Shown: positions 13,663 to 27,133, numbered from the stretch's first letter. The stretch: DNA of 64,000 nucleotides from Ceriagrion tenellum (GCA_963169105.1 OY720643.1:86349696-86413695), one strand, 5' to 3'. Numbers and translations are program-made. Notes: generated by a model not told the origin, from the letters alone.

Positions 13663-13793
13663 ATGTTCCAGAAGCCATCCTAATCCTGGGAACATCTTTG
13701 AATCCTGATAACATTCGAGAGGGCTCAGATGTGTACTTTGATTGCAAAGTTTCAGCAGTTCCTCCAGTTTACAAAGTGGAGTGGAGACATAAC
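13663..13793 (+). CDS. Sidestep-like Ig protein, internal exon a (first half of an Ig domain)
   Basis: This exon encodes 43 full codons plus the last two bases of a split Asp codon. The acceptor is a pyrimidine-rich tract ending ttttcattgcag and the donor is gtaagta; the exon is phase 1 in and phase 0 out. The product begins (D)VPEAILILG and contains LNPDNIREGSDVYFDCKVSA followed by YKVEWRHN. This is the B-strand Cys (residue 28 of the visible product) and C-strand Trp (residue 41) of an Ig fold. The pattern VPxxxLxLGxxLNPxxIxEGxDVYFxC...YKVxWxHN is characteristic of the insect Sidestep (Side) family, whose membrane-anchored neuronal proteins bind Beat-family Ig proteins during axon guidance and synapse formation. 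That role is family knowledge, not visible here. The domain is completed by the exon at 34748. By family order it is probably the fourth Ig domain. The exon is too short to stand out as an ORF, and it was recognised from its motif and splice sites. Confidence 0.9.
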
Positions 13794-16132
13794 GTAAGTA
13801 AATTTTTATTTTTCTTGACCCATCTTCATTTTTATGGTACAAATTAAGGTATTATACTGTGCATTTCAACCGTTTTGAGAAAAGAAACATTTTGACGCGG
13901 AATGGTAACAATCATTGCGTACTTACCGAGAGCAAAACTCTGATGAACACTACTTCAAGTGACCAAATCATCTTCTGGATTTTATGAGTATCTTAGTAGC
14001 ATTTACTTCGGCAAATGTTTCTTTATGCATTTTCACGTTTTAATGTTCGATTATTTTAATTTATGTTCGACAAGATTTCATTGTATGTCAATTTTATTTC
14101 TCGCCTATTTTTGACAAGTTTTTCCCCTCAAAGGATGCCATGAAATTCTGATTTGTAAGGAAACAAATTTTTGAAGCATTTTCTCTCTTTTGAATTTGCA
14201 CCCTATTTAGATTACTATTCAATTGGATTAAAACCTGCTCTAATGTATACCAGTCGGTGGATTTTACCACCATTGGTTACATCACCACCCCTTTTTTTAG
14301 GGCTATTTTGACTATGGTGGGCTTGCATATGGGCAGTTTACATACGGGCTTGTTCAAACATTATAACTTAAAATCTAACAAACAGCAACTAAACCATTTG
14401 TGACATAAAGTGGTGAGACATAAGCGTTGGTTCTGATAAAAAAACTGCATTTGCAATTTTCGGAAGATAAAGTATTCAGTAACTTCTTTACCAGTACTTG
14501 AGTAAGAACGTTTATTGTAAATTGCGTGAAATGTAGTATTAAATATGCAGTTTAAGTAAGAATTCATTGTCATCTTCAGAAGGTAATGAAAAACCTACTG
14601 TTAGGTCACCCGTGTAGCAGAGACGACGTGGACGAAGACATTTTTGTGTTGATTTTAGGTAGAAATGGAATAATGGAAAAACTTTAGGATCGTTGAAGAG
14701 AGGATGTTATAGAGGATTTATAAATCGATATCAATTAAAGGAAGAAGTTATAATATAAGTGTAGATGACCAAGGGCGTGAAATGTTGAAGAAGAAGAGAG
14801 CTGATTGAATGTAGCGCCCAGGAAATCAGTAGAGAAAAAAAGAATCACAAATAAAATTGCTCGGACAGTGTTCGTCAAACCAATTTTATTATTATACTAG
14901 TACCGTTTACTGTTTAAGATACTGTACAGAAGACTGCGAAAGTTAGGGTAAAACTTTAGTGTCTGTGTTATAACATGAATGGCCATCATATTTAAATGCT
15001 TATCTGTATGGATTACTTTGGGGTTGGTTTACTGTAAATCGCGTGTAATAAGTTGCTTTTTATCTGCGTTTCATTTTCAATAAGGCTGTACTAGTAGTTG
15101 ATATAACTTTGGCATTTGAATCGAATGAAGCTGTAGTTAATTGCGTGTTGTACATTATTTTCTGCTGCAGCTGCATCAATTTTCAGGTGGTACAATATGT
15201 TCACGTGCAATATAATGAAATAAACTATACAAGTGTACACAATATTTCTAAAGCATTTAGCAGAATTTAACTCAGAATATATTTAGTAAATTTAATTCGT
15301 TTTATATCTCTGAACGGTGCGACAATTTGTTGGGTTTGCACATTAATTTGGTCTGAATGCAACCGTGATAATTTTTCCCAAAAACATCCGTGGGCTCATT
15401 ATTGCAGGAATTTTAAAAGTTTTACTTGTGTTGCCTTCGAGTAAGTATCTTCCTTTTAAATTCACGTTTGGTTTGGTTCGTCATCGCATTCTTTATTCGT
15501 CGGAATCAATTTCCGGTAGTGGCACGTTTCGCATAAAGCAGCTGTAATACACTCCTGTTGATTCGGTCGTGAGCAATGAAAAGAATGTCGAATGATTGAG
15601 GAGTTGATAAATTATACTCCCGCGATCGAAACCAATTTTGTAGCGACAGCCAGCGAGCCGGAGAAAAACAAAAGAGTTACCGTCGATAAACATGGATTTT
15701 TTTTTGGGATAAAGTTTCCTGTCCGAGTAGGGAGTTCTGCGTTAGTTTCCCGGTTTCCAATTTTCGCTCGCCATGCTTTTATCGGTCTGGTAAAATTGAA
15801 GTGGAGTTGCGGTGGAGCACACATCAGAGTTTTCTGAATGTAATGACTAAAGCTTCCAATTTATATTCCCATTCGCTAACTTTTTCGTGAGAGATCTATA
15901 TCTGAAGTAACCGAAAATATTTGGGATAGATTTCTGGCATTGTATTGCCATCAATTCATCTTAAAGTTAATAACTGGTTCCAATTTAATTCCAATATTTC
16001 CTCTCTGGTAATTTTTGCGGAAAATTTATAAAAATGTCCTAAGCGTAATAGTTTGTTAATCATAAGTTTAAAATCGGTGCCTGTTCTGATCGTACACATT
16101 GTTTACTCATTTCAACGATGCAATAATGATAA

Positions 16133-16398
16133 ATTTGCAATTATCCACAGAAATAAATTTCATTGCGACCTAGTTTTTGATATTTTTATATCACCATCAC
16201 CTGATGATGATGTTATTATTTCTGTGGACAATTGAAAATTTTTCATTTCTGCATCCTTGAAATGAGTACACCATATGTATGAATAGAATTATCATCGATA
16301 TTAAGTACTATCGGGTGATGAAATGTAAAAGCATCGAAACCTAGGTTGCACTAAAATTTATTTCTGTGGATAATTGCAAATGTTTCATTTCTACACCA
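16133..16398. repeat. Nested fold-back repeat
   Basis: An arm at 16133-16177 (atttgcaattatccacagaa...) is the near-perfect reverse complement of 16338-16381. A further inverted partial copy of the same arm is at about 16210-16255 (ttatttctgtggacaattg). The two right-hand arms continue as direct repeats into tttcatttct. It looks like a fold-back element whose right arm was duplicated. It has no coding content. Confidence 0.7.
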
Positions 16399-16527
16399 TG
16401 CATAAATTCCATTCAATATTGCCGGCATCTTCGGATTTTATATGATGTCAAAGAGTTTGATTCCATGTTTCTCCATCGCAAATTTTAATATTTTAGATTG
16501 CAATTATTTTGTCTTACGTGCATACAA

Positions 16528-16559
16528 GTTTCAATCCACACAATTGTGTGGATTGAAAC
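16528..16559. repeat. Perfect 32-bp palindrome with fold-back-family tail
   Basis: The sequence reads identically on both strands, centred on caattg with no loop. It is followed by a tail (tttttatcatggatatta... cacaaagttaagccggagac) resembling the tail of the fold-back at 4508-4737. It is probably a small or decayed member of that family. Confidence 0.8.
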
Positions 16560-19086
16560 AAAGTTGTTTTTATCATGGATATTACTCACTTCCACAAAGT
16601 TAAGCCGGAGACCATTACTTATGAAAAATAATCAGAATCGAATCAATGTGTCATTACGTAAAAATTAATTTTATGGTAGTCAAGCATTGTCACTAGCCAT
16701 GCAAAAATAAACGAGTAATCATGTAGCATTTACCTTGTATAGTGTGATTAAAAAAGGGTTTCTATTGCCTAAAATCAAGCCATTGAGGTTTTTCATTTAT
16801 GTACAGTAAAAAAGTGAGAAATATTTCCCTGAATATTTTGTGAGTACTGAATCTGCGTAGTCGTTTATCATGCATTTGCATTACTCAGCTTTTATCCCAT
16901 TTCACTGATGAACTTAAATGAATTCTACTTTGCCGCCGGGATTTTGCTAAATATGCGTCTCGCCACGTACCTTACTGAATACGTCCCCAGCGTTTAGATC
17001 ATTAAGGCAATCGCATGAAAGTATGGAGAGAGAGAGAGGGAGCATTTCTGGCCGGAAAATGCAAATGAAGCCGGAGTTTGAAAACGCCGCGGGAGCAGTA
17101 GTTAGTGTTTGTCTGAGGCGGCAGGTGTTAGAAGTTGGAACTTCATGATCCTCACTGTGACACCCACTCAATAGACACATCACAATTTCCCGAGCTTGAT
17201 CCATGCTCACACCTCCTGGATGGGCTTAAATTCTGCGCAAATACGAAGCAGTCAACTTCCCTTTTGGTTCACGGTAGCGTTCGGCAGACCAGGCGTGGAG
17301 TTCCTCCCGTTTTGGGATTCGCTCTCGTTGACGGCACTGCTGGAACTAGCGTCCCGCATTCTAATCACATCCCACAGCTCCGCCGGTGAGTCCCTGTCCG
17401 GGTAAGCGAATTAGACTTTCCTTAACTCTCCGTAAATGAACTTTCCGCAGTCCTAAAAGCCCGTCCACTTGAGTTTTCCTCGGGAGTCCTTGACGTATTG
17501 GTGAGTATGCATTTCTTCTTGGTCCGATGGTGAGACGTCTTCACCGCTGCCCTCTTTAATTTTTTTTGAAGAACACAAACGGGCCATTGACGTTTACTTA
17601 TGGTGCAAAAATTCATCATCGAAAATCCACCTTTTAGCACGTATTCGTTATTTATTCCTACGGCTTTCCTCAATCTTGATCTTTACACTACGTTGCGTGG
17701 ACTTCCAAGAGATCATCTTATTTTTCTTGCATATTTTCATAGTTGTCTAGGTATATCTATTCTTTCTCGGAGTTCTTTCTATCTATATATCTAGTTTTGT
17801 ATCGTATAGTTGATTTCATCTATGGGAAATTCATTTCTTACATCGTGCGTATTTTTTTGAGTATCCCTTCGTATAAAATACCCTCTTTAAATTTTAATTG
17901 TGGGTGACTTTAAGATGATCTTCCTAAATATTCCTTTTAGCATAAAAATTTTATACTTATGCCCGTTTGAGGTTAAACTTTTGAATAATAAACATTGTTT
18001 TAAAAATGCAACTCCTGGAATAGCATATTTTAAGACATAAGCACTATGTTTCGAAGATGAAAAATGTTGAATGAAAGGAACAAGAATGAGCGATTTTGTA
18101 CCCTGGAATTGACTTGTATGCTGGAAGATCAGATAGATAGGTAAAATGTTTATGAAGCAATTTTCAGAATTATAGAAGAGAAGAATACCTATACAGGCAT
18201 TTTTTGAGGTTTTTTGAGTTGGCTTTCTAACGAAATATTCCTGTCATGACGAACAAGGAACTCAAACGAAACATCAGAGAAGGGTCATCGCACAAGAAGG
18301 AAGGAGATGTGCGTCAGGCAGTTAACTCTTGACGTGAAACAAAAAATTATTAAGATCATGTGACAGTTAGCTAGAGACAGAGAGCATATAACTGCTGGCA
18401 GTTAACCAAACTTTGGAACACGTATTATGTGATGCTAATGGCTCTTCCTATGGTCACGTGCTAAGTAAATCACATCAATGATAGTACACTGTCATTAAAC
18501 TACGACATGAACACATCATTCAGCTAGATATGTATCATTAAATGTTTTGACTCACCCTCATACACCAACTGTTTGTCTCGTACCTCACCGACATAACTAC
18601 CTTCCTTTCAATTTTGCATTATAATTTTTATTGCATATTTTGACTTCGTTGTCCACCTTTTATGGAAACAATTTGAACTATATTGGTATTATAAATGCCC
18701 TGTCTGTCTATGCATATTTTTCTCAGTATATCTAAATTCCGTTGCTGTTAGTTTTATTATATTTTTTTACATATTTACTTTTACAATAGTCTACTCTTCG
18801 TTTTTCTGGAACTTGAAAATAAGTTCCTGGTATCGTTCATTTCATGATATTGTAAAAAATGCTTATTCTGCTGAAGTAGTTTTTGTCTTAGTGCTTTTTT
18901 CGATATTTCCTTTGGAGTGTTATGTTCCAGTTGCTTTTTCCAAAGCCTCACAACTTGAAGCCTTAAGCCACAATTTAAACTTCTCTAAATTTATTACAAT
19001 TCACTTAGTTTTGTTTTAACTTTATATGATACATGATAAAATGATGATAACATTTATAATACGTGAGAGAAGCACGTACTGAATAT

Positions 19087-19400
19087 ATTATTGATTCTGG
19101 GCAAATTCTGATATCGTTGGATAGCAAAAAATGTGCGTCGCGAAAATTTTAATGCGCATGCTATGCATTTTCAGTGTAAATTTTCATGATTCTAATTTTC
19201 CTCTCTGGAACTTTAGCGTATCCACCCAGTTTTTTCAGATGTCCGACGGTCTAATATGGCAAATATTCCACCATCCGGTATGCGTCTAGGTTAATACCAT
19301 ATCGCCTTATAGCTTGTAATTCTTGCCAAAGGTTCAGTCATGGTTGAACTGATCAAACATCTGTCACCCTTTAGACCGGCGCAGTTGAAGCAATAGATAT
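19087..19400 (+). repeat. Interspersed ~315-bp repeat, copy 1
   Basis: This copy aligns in inverted orientation with 20924-21242 over its full length at roughly 75-80% identity by eye. Shared blocks include gcatgctatgcattttcag, ggttaataccata and caccctttaga. There is no coding frame conserved in both copies and no clear terminal repeats. The class of element is unknown. Confidence 0.8.
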
Positions 19401-20923
19401 CAGAGTGCATAGTAAAACTACGGCTTACCAAATGGTCCTGGAGTTTGGATATCGAATTGGTGACGACCAAGACACGAAAGATCCACGCCGAATATCTTGG
19501 GAGAACTGTAGCCGAAGTACCAGCAAGATTTCCGCATTGCGTGCATGGCACACGAATTGCTCGAATTTCATTGGAAAATTTTACGACTCATTGAGAGTCA
19601 TACTGCACACATGTCTCAGACCTCTTTTATGAGTGGAGAACTCTTCCACTAGGTACCATGTGCTAAGATTCCTGTACTGTCAGCCAGTAGGAATTTGAAA
19701 ATCTATGACAGGTCGTGGATATTTCGTTGAGTTGAATATCGTGAGATGACGGTTACATGTAGTATCCGTTATAATTTTCTTATTTCACTTCTTCGTCAGC
19801 CTCTATAAGTCTTTCGTATTTTGTTGCCGATCATGGTTGATTTCAGAAGGCTGTTTCCCCTTTGAATGTGTCAAATAATTTGTCACCTCTCCTATGATAA
19901 TTGTATGCTTGCCAAAAACCTCTTGACCTTCAAAAATTGCAATCATAATACCTCTAATCGTCAATTTCTTCTTCTTCTTCTTCTTCCTTTAATGGCTCCG
20001 CTCATCCATTTAACTCTTTGTCCAATCTTCATTGTTCTACCTCTGTTACCGTCTAATACTCACTGCTAAATGAGAGCCTTATGAGACTGCCATGTAAGTT
20101 CGTCTGCTGATAAAATGCTTCCTCACCCCTCTGCACGTTGTGTATAATAATTTTAAAAGTTCAATCAAAGTAAATCGTCTCCTAAAAATGCGATTCGTTA
20201 GAATATCTTCTTATCGTAACCGATGTTTTCGGGAGTTATAAATTTATCCTTTTGCGCGGTTCAATTAAAATATTCCATTCCATTCCATTAGTTCCTTACC
20301 GTAAATACTAAACAAAGCACTCCAAAACGAACCGAGTGCTATGAAGATGTGTGCTAGACCAGAAACAGACAAGAATATTTTGTTTCAATTTCTATTTAAG
20401 GTGTAAGCGTGTATAATGTAACATCACTCTATATTTTAAAAAAATTTTGAAAGATTTTTCTTCTCAACGCCTGAATACCAAACGTTCTGCCCTGACAGCA
20501 AAGAAAATAATAAAATAATAATTCCCTTTGGATTACCTCACTAAATATGAAACGTACAGTAGAAGGGAGAATATTATATATTTCAAATAATGAGATAATA
20601 TTCTATGTAGGAATCATTTAAGGAAGGATTGGGATTATTTCGACGATTTCGTGGTGTTAATTCATTGTACTAGAGATTTTTCACCCTGATATGGATTCTC
20701 TTTTCTTTTATTTAAGAGCACCATGCATTCATGTACAGAACAACAAATTCCCAGCTTTGGCCAGCATAACTAATTAAACACGTAATTTTTTTCACAATTA
20801 GGTATTAAATTTTGATGTTGCATCAAGGAACATTTATGCTGAATTAATGTAGCACGTATATTTCATTGGTATATGTAGAAATATATTGAACTTCGAAGAA
20901 AAAGCATTTCCTTTACTGTGCAT

Positions 20924-21242
20924 ACATCTATGTATTGCTTCAGCCGCGTCACTCTAAAGGGTGGCAGATGTTTCAACCGTTCAGCTATGGCTGAACCTGT
21001 GGCAAGAACTACTGGCTGTAAGGCGGTATGGTATTAACCTGGAAGCATAGGGGTTGGCGGCATATTTGCTACGTTAGAACTCCTGGCTTCTGAATAAAAG
21101 GGTATAAACAGTAAAATTCCAGAGGGGCAATTTTGAACCATGTGTATTCGCGCTGAAAATGCATAGCATGTGTATGAAAATTTTCGCAACGTACATGTCT
21201 GGTTATCCAGAAACATCAGCTTTATCCCAGGATCAATAAAAT
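20924..21242 (-). repeat. Interspersed ~315-bp repeat, copy 2 (inverted)
   Basis: Reverse-complement partner of 19087-19400, with the two copies separated by about 1.5 kb. A transcript crossing both could pair over ~315 bp, with frequent mismatches. Confidence 0.8.
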
Positions 21243-21789
21243 TTGATTTTATTGCTTTTATTTTGTCCAAGTATCATGTAAAGTTATACAACAACCAAGT
21301 GAATTAAGCCAAATGTAGAGAGAAAATGAAGTAAAAATGGTGGATTAAGGATACAGGCATGAGGCATTTGAAAGAGCAGCTGGAACATTGAACTATAAAG
21401 GAAACATAAAAAAAAGCATAAAAACTACTTCGGCAGAATAATCACTTTAAGCCGTATCGTGAAATAAGTGATCCCAGGAACCAATGATTAAAAATTATCC
21501 AGAAACTAAATTCTTTCGATGTCATTTGTTAGTTATAACAACTTAAGTTACGATAGGATGAAATTATTTTTTCCACTCAAAAAAAGGAAAAACAGCTGGA
21601 AGTCATTTTTTCCTGTAATTATTTGATGCATCCGAGCTCTAACCTTTTCCATTTACTAGAGACTGAAACTTCATTTTGCACAGTTAATGCAATAATGTAT
21701 TAAGTTTTCAATATATTTACTAATTAAAGGGAGGTTCGTTATGTGTTACCGTATTTACATATGGGTAAATGTTTGCTTCCTTCGCAATA

Positions 21790-21890
21790 AATCTCCCCCT
21801 GATCGGATATCAATTCCGTCGGTAGCCTTGGTAGCAGAAATGGTCTGCGCATTGGCCCGGCAAGTAAAGGTTCGTGCTTCCATTTCCGAT
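21790..21890 (+). repeat. Weak tRNA-like segment within a short fold-back
   Basis: GGTAGCCTTGGTAG resembles box A and aaggttcgtgcttcc resembles box B. The segment is flanked by short inverted ends (tcgcaataaat at about 21782, ttattgcga at about 21930). It is much poorer than the SINE at 47616 and may be coincidental. Confidence 0.25.
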
Positions 21891-23340
21891 CCTAGGGATT
21901 TTTCACTTGCCAAATTATTTTTTATTGCGACATTTTATTGCTAATTCTCGGTTGAATATGAGATTTCTCTCCTTTATAACTTCATTCATAAGGCGCAACT
22001 AATACTCTGAGGATGTTTGAAGTGCATATTACCGCAGTAACTGTAGTACCATAAGATTGTGGAATGTCAAAACAGTTCATCTGGATTACTAGAAGATCCA
22101 ATAGTCAACGTTTTATACTTTTTCCTCGAAAAGATTCGGCTTATCTTTGATGGTGTGTGAAGCAACCAGCCAGTCGGGATATAATTCTTTTCGTTTCGTG
22201 ATATAAGTATGCCTTTGTCCATTTCCCCCTGAATGGGAGTATAAGTTAAAAAATCTTATATTGATGAGGCTCGTTTCACCCATTTAAGTTAATCTATTTA
22301 CTCTTATTGTGGGTAAAACATTTGTCAAATTGGCATTTTGAGAAATACATGAATCCAAGAAAATTCTTCAAACCGTAGCTTTGGCGGTTGTTCAATATTT
22401 CCACTGAATTAAACCTACGCTCAAATGTTGTTTACCCCTTGACTCAAAATGCTTTTTCTTATAATTAGATTATTTGGCGCACCTTCAACCTCTCGGGGTT
22501 TTCCCGTAATTGATGGAAAGTTTAAGCTCACTAGGGATTTTGAATGGGCGGATGTATTGCTAAATTTTGGCAGTGTGCGTATCGCGTTTCTCATTTTTTT
22601 GCTTAAATTTTAGTTATTTACCCACAAGCTGATGTATCACGTCATTATGTTAGAGTGAATGTCAAAATCAGGATAAAATATTGAAGAGAGCCAGCCACGT
22701 TGTTTATTTTGTGATTATAAAGTTACTCTTTCATTTAGAGGACTTTGCTAAAGGTTAGCGAATTTAACAAAAGGCTAGGATATGTCTTTCAGATATATTT
22801 TTATAAAGTTAAATCTGGAATGAAACCTATAAAACAATATTTAAAAAATGAAATATGGTCTTTACAAGCTTCTATTTATTAAAACAAAGGTTTTGCGATG
22901 ACAGGAATGCTAACAAAGGGGGTTTAGGTGTGAGTGTGAGCAAATTTCTTTGGCTTTTCTTTCTTGGAATAAAGATATGTTTATCCACCATATGTAATAC
23001 AATTTGATATGTACATATTAAGTAATCATTGACCTTTTCAGAAATACGCATAATTATTTGAATTAGCTATTCAGAATGAACTTCCTCTCTTCACTAAATA
23101 GATAAGTTTATGGTTTTAGCACGTGAAATAAATAGCGGAAAAAATGACGATGAGTTTTTTGACAGTTTTTGTTTTACTTGAGCGAAAAAATAATTTTTTC
23201 GATTGTAACAGTTAAGTTAAGTCACAAATGATAACGAGATCATTTACTGGAGCATTTTTATATACACACGTATCTGCTAGAACAAGTATCTGCTACAATG
23301 TATATTTTAGGATATTTTCAATATCAACTTGAAAGAGACA

Positions 23341-23415
23341 CGGCATATCAAAACCATGATCGGTTTGCATTTATAAGAGTGTGGAGATTACTTTTGTGTA
23401 ATTTTATTCTTACCA
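23341..23415. repeat. Single decayed arm related to the 4.5-kb fold-back
   Basis: The run aaaccatgatcggttt...agagtgtggagattac parallels the right arm at 4623-4680 (gaaaccatggtcggtg...aaagtgtggatattac). No matching opposite arm was seen nearby. Confidence 0.55.
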
Positions 23416-24932
23416 TCTTTGTTATCAACATTTTTAGATGATTAAATCAATATAGACTCATTATCAAGCTGTGTAATTGTTTAAGGCGGAAGGTTACGTA
23501 AATATTTTTGATTCTTACCTAGGAAATCTCTTATGTATTGCACATATATTATGTTCTGTATCTGTTAACAGAGAAAATTAAATTCCAAGGAAGAAATAAA
23601 GCAACATAATATAAAGCCTTCTTAAAAAAATATTTATTCAATTCTGTCATGAATTTTGCTATTTATACCTAAAACTTCTAAATATTATTTTATAGCTCTG
23701 AATTTGTTGCAAACATATAGATGATGAAGAGCAGTCGAGAAGCAGTTGTTTGGCATACCCTTTAATTTACAGTTTCTGCTCAGTATCCATTTTTTTTAAT
23801 TAGCGTTTTAGTGATATGTGATTGTAGTGAGGTTTAAAAACTCCTTAATTTTGGCGATAAACCGCTAATATTTATGCTTTGTCAAAAAACTTGAGAACGA
23901 ACTGAAATAAGTCGTTGCCATGGTATGCACCAATATCTTTTTTCCCTTCACCCTTTCTTCCAAATGGAGTTACCTTCCTCATTTTCGCCGGCGTGAAGAA
24001 AAAGTAAGGACAGAAGTCTTTTTACGCTCATTGGACTGGTACTCTCGTTCCATGTTCTTGTTTACTCCGCGTAGTACCGCCACAGACGGCGAACTTGTAA
24101 CGCCCGCTTGGAGAAATTTCAACTCCCATGAGGGAAGTAACACGGGGCTTTTGCTCCCTGGGAGGTAATTTTAATCTTCACTTCCAAGTCGATTTCCATG
24201 CCGAGGTGTACTTGGGACTAAACAGGCATCTCTCCGTGATGAGATTTGCACCGAGGAAGATCCTTTGCACATTTCCGCGAAATTAGGTCAGTTAAGGCAC
24301 CTTATACGAGAGTAACCGCGAGATTTTCTTTTGACCCCTAGATTCCTGTGACCCTATACGGTTTCGATTCTTTGAAGAACTTGAAATTGCTAGGATTTTG
24401 TTTCCTGAGACGCACGCAGTGAGTCCCTTAGATTCCTGTGATGACCTTTTTTGACGAGGAAATCTCCATGCCTCCATCACGCTTATTTTTTAAAGGCTTG
24501 AATAATAATTGGGATTACTTCTTAAAGCAAAAGTCACATTACTAGAGTATGATCAATGAGCTGGGAAAAATTTTTGATTGCTGGTGGTGAAGTTTTTCGG
24601 GATAACTTTAATATTGATATACATCCCTTGACAATAGTTCCGTCAACACTTCAGCCAGCTTTCCCTATTCTTATGTGAGAATAAAGCTATTTTTTCCGCA
24701 ATTAATGGGCCTACCTGTCAGTCTGCTGCCTTCTGATGGAATGGTTTACCTTTTTCCATAAAAAAAACTCGGTTCCAAGAACTGAAGAAATATTTTCTGA
24801 ACATGTTGTTTTATCCGCTGTTTATGGTGACTCTTCATTGAGCCTGAGAAGGTAATGTCCCTCATTTAAACTTCAGATATACATTAGAGGTATCTTACCC
24901 ATCAGTAGGGAATAGTTCTGTGGAAAATACTC

Positions 24933-24953
24933 CAGGCGCAACGCTTGCGCCTG
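24933..24953. repeat. Short GC-rich hairpin
   Basis: A 9-bp perfect stem, caggcgcaa/ttgcgcctg, has a 3-nt loop and stands out from AT-rich surroundings. Further partial pairing (gaggcgttttgacgcc) follows. Function unknown. Confidence 0.6.
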
Positions 24954-25069
24954 ATCGAGGCGTTTTGACGCCAAGAGCCTCTCACTCGAGGATGACTCTT
25001 GTTCAACTCAACAAGCGCCTGCATTTAGTTGCAAAGTTTCCAACGTTTGTACAGGCAGCATTGACTTAG

Positions 25070-25553
25070 GGTAGTATAAGCAAAATAGTTCTCTAGACGT
25101 AATTAAGACTATATTTGAATTATATGTTTTAAATTCACCAATCGTTGGACACATGACTTAAATATTTCATTATTAATGGTGCAATAGTATAGTTTTATAT
25201 GGCAGAAATTGTAAGTAATTAAATGAAAATATCTAAATAAGTCTTCAACTTGATAACACCCTCACAATGGAAAGATTTTTGTGGAAAAACTTACTGCGGT
25301 GGATATAAGATTAAATTTCAAAAATAGTTGAGATTTATGTGTTACAAATAAATTCCTTATTTTTAAAATGATGTCTCTAGAGTGCATACAATTACCATTT
25401 CCCATGTTCAAGGGCTGTTATATTGTGGCAAATATCTAGGAAATTAATACGGTAAGGGGTTGAATTTTTGATGTCATCGGGTGATGTATTTGTCTTTAAA
25501 ATGAGACCAAATTTATTGATTTCTTGGTGAAATGATATTTCGCTCATACTACC
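25070..25553 (+). mobile_element. TTAA-targeting MITE, copy B
   Basis: The ends are GGTAGT and ACTACC, with degraded target duplications TTAG and TTCA. The interior matches copy A, for example gcagaaattgtaagtaatta, ggcaaatatct, taaggggttgaatt, gatgtcatcgg and aatgatatttcgctca. It has no transposase ORF. Confidence 0.8.
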
Positions 25554-26194
25554 TTCATTTTTGTGATGAAAGACTGAACTATTTTCGTCACCATCGGAGC
25601 ATATCATCGCCAGGAATCACTCAGGAAGGTTGTAAAAAAGAAAAATTAGTGTTATCGATCAACTATTTCGACTTTTACTTAACATACTTATACAAAAAGA
25701 ATATGAATCTAAATACATCTCCACTTCTCTCTATTTTTCTGAATTTTCAACATTTATTGTTTTTTTGTAAAAATACACTTAATGTCTTGCTGATTACCCG
25801 GTGGTTTATCTACACAACGCACCGAGATGAAATTTTCACATATGAGAGGCAGGTATACCGTATAAAAGGCCAATAAATTATATTCTGAAAGTTTTCCGTT
25901 GATTGCATATATTATTAATGATTAATTGGGTCTGCAAAACATTACCAAATACAAGCGATGGAGCGGGTGTTATGCATCGTCTTCAGGGTCAATGTGACCG
26001 GTTATTCCAGTCAGTTACTTTAGTTAGTAAATTATGTATCATAGTATGTCTTCAACTTTGTTTTTCTGGGTAAAATGTTATGGATTATTTGAAAACGTTA
26101 TTTATACATTTTTGGATATGTACCTGTTACCAAGCTAATGATTGCGTTCAATATCCGCGGGTGTATTTAAATGAGTAATTTCTCCATGAATAAA

Positions 26195-26555
26195 TTCAAG
26201 GGAATCAGGCTTAACTTTGATAAAATCCATTGTAAAAAAACCAAAACAATTCAGTAACTTATTCAAAATTTTTGTTACGATCGGTTTCGCATAGGCAACA
26301 TCCTCAGGTTAATATTTTCAGTCCCCTGCAGGAAGTATGAATGTACAACTCGGCAATGTGGGGTGAACAAGACAAAAACAAGGTAGAAGGAGTCACTTTT
26401 TCTGCGACCCCTCCCACTTTTGTCATCATGCACCCCTTTCCAAAATTGTATATTTTCTGTTCCAGACTGAAAATATTATCCTGAAGATATCGCCGATCTA
26501 TTTAAATTGGTCTGCAAGAATTAACATATGAAAAAGTTACTGAATCCTTTTGATT
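26195..26555. mobile_element. Fold-back element with fold-back-family tail
   Basis: Arms at about 26241-26324 and 26464-26555 are imperfect inverted repeats. Outer parts are ttcagtaactt / aagttactgaatc and inner parts are ttaatattttcagtc / gactgaaaatatta. The ~140-bp centre is GC-richer. Just outside the left arm, aggcttaactttgataaaat is the reverse complement of the tail motif attttatcaaagttaagcct, which links it to the elements at 4508 and 16528. Confidence 0.65.
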
Positions 26556-26561
26556 TATTCC

Positions 26562-27133
26562 TTATTTATACCCATTTTTTACTTTTCCATGCATCCACTT
26601 ATACGTAAAAGCCATGAAAGTTTACACAGTTCTAAAATTAATAAAGAAAATTTAGACTTATTTTTAACCTAATTAATCATATGCAGCTTGTTGACTATTC
26701 ATTTTATCCCAGATTCCCAATTTATGTGTGCGCAAGGCCTTAATTTGCTTTAAATTTTATGTATCCTCTGACGCATGCTAGATATTTCCTCTATCGGAGA
26801 AGCTTCTTATCCATGTATTAACTTTTGTCAAAAAATTGATGACGATGGTTTGGTGTGCAATCATAATATTCACTAAAATGATAACGTTTGTTAACATTTG
26901 GAGGACAAAGGTTTTCAACCGTCACGTTAGTATTTGCAAAATTAGTTTGCCAAGAAAGGGAACACTGGACTTTTTACCAGGGCTAAATGAGACAGTGGTG
27001 ATTGGCCCTTCGTTTCATGCCTCAAAAATCATTCTGTGCACAACCAAATTCAAATATGATTTAAAAATCCTCAAATTTCAGTCAATTTTATAGGAAAAAA
27101 GAAAAAATATTTAAATAAATCTTTTTCCGCTCC
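26562..27133 (+). repeat. Direct repeat A, copy 1
   Basis: This aligns with 29537-30050 in the same orientation, from ttatttatacccattttt to aataaatctttttcc. The most conserved part is the identical block at 26884-26912 (acgtttgttaacatttggag...). The open frames crossing this block differ between the copies, so it is not protein-coding. Confidence 0.75.

Noticed and set aside
17451..17500. Exon-like 50-bp segment between a cag acceptor and a gtgagtatgc donor
   Set aside because: It would shift the frame between two phase-0 exons and begins with an in-frame TAA in phase 0, so it cannot be a normal exon of the Ig gene.
26836..27093. 85-codon + frame over repeat A
   Set aside because: The second copy of the repeat reads the conserved core in a different frame, so conservation is not at protein level.
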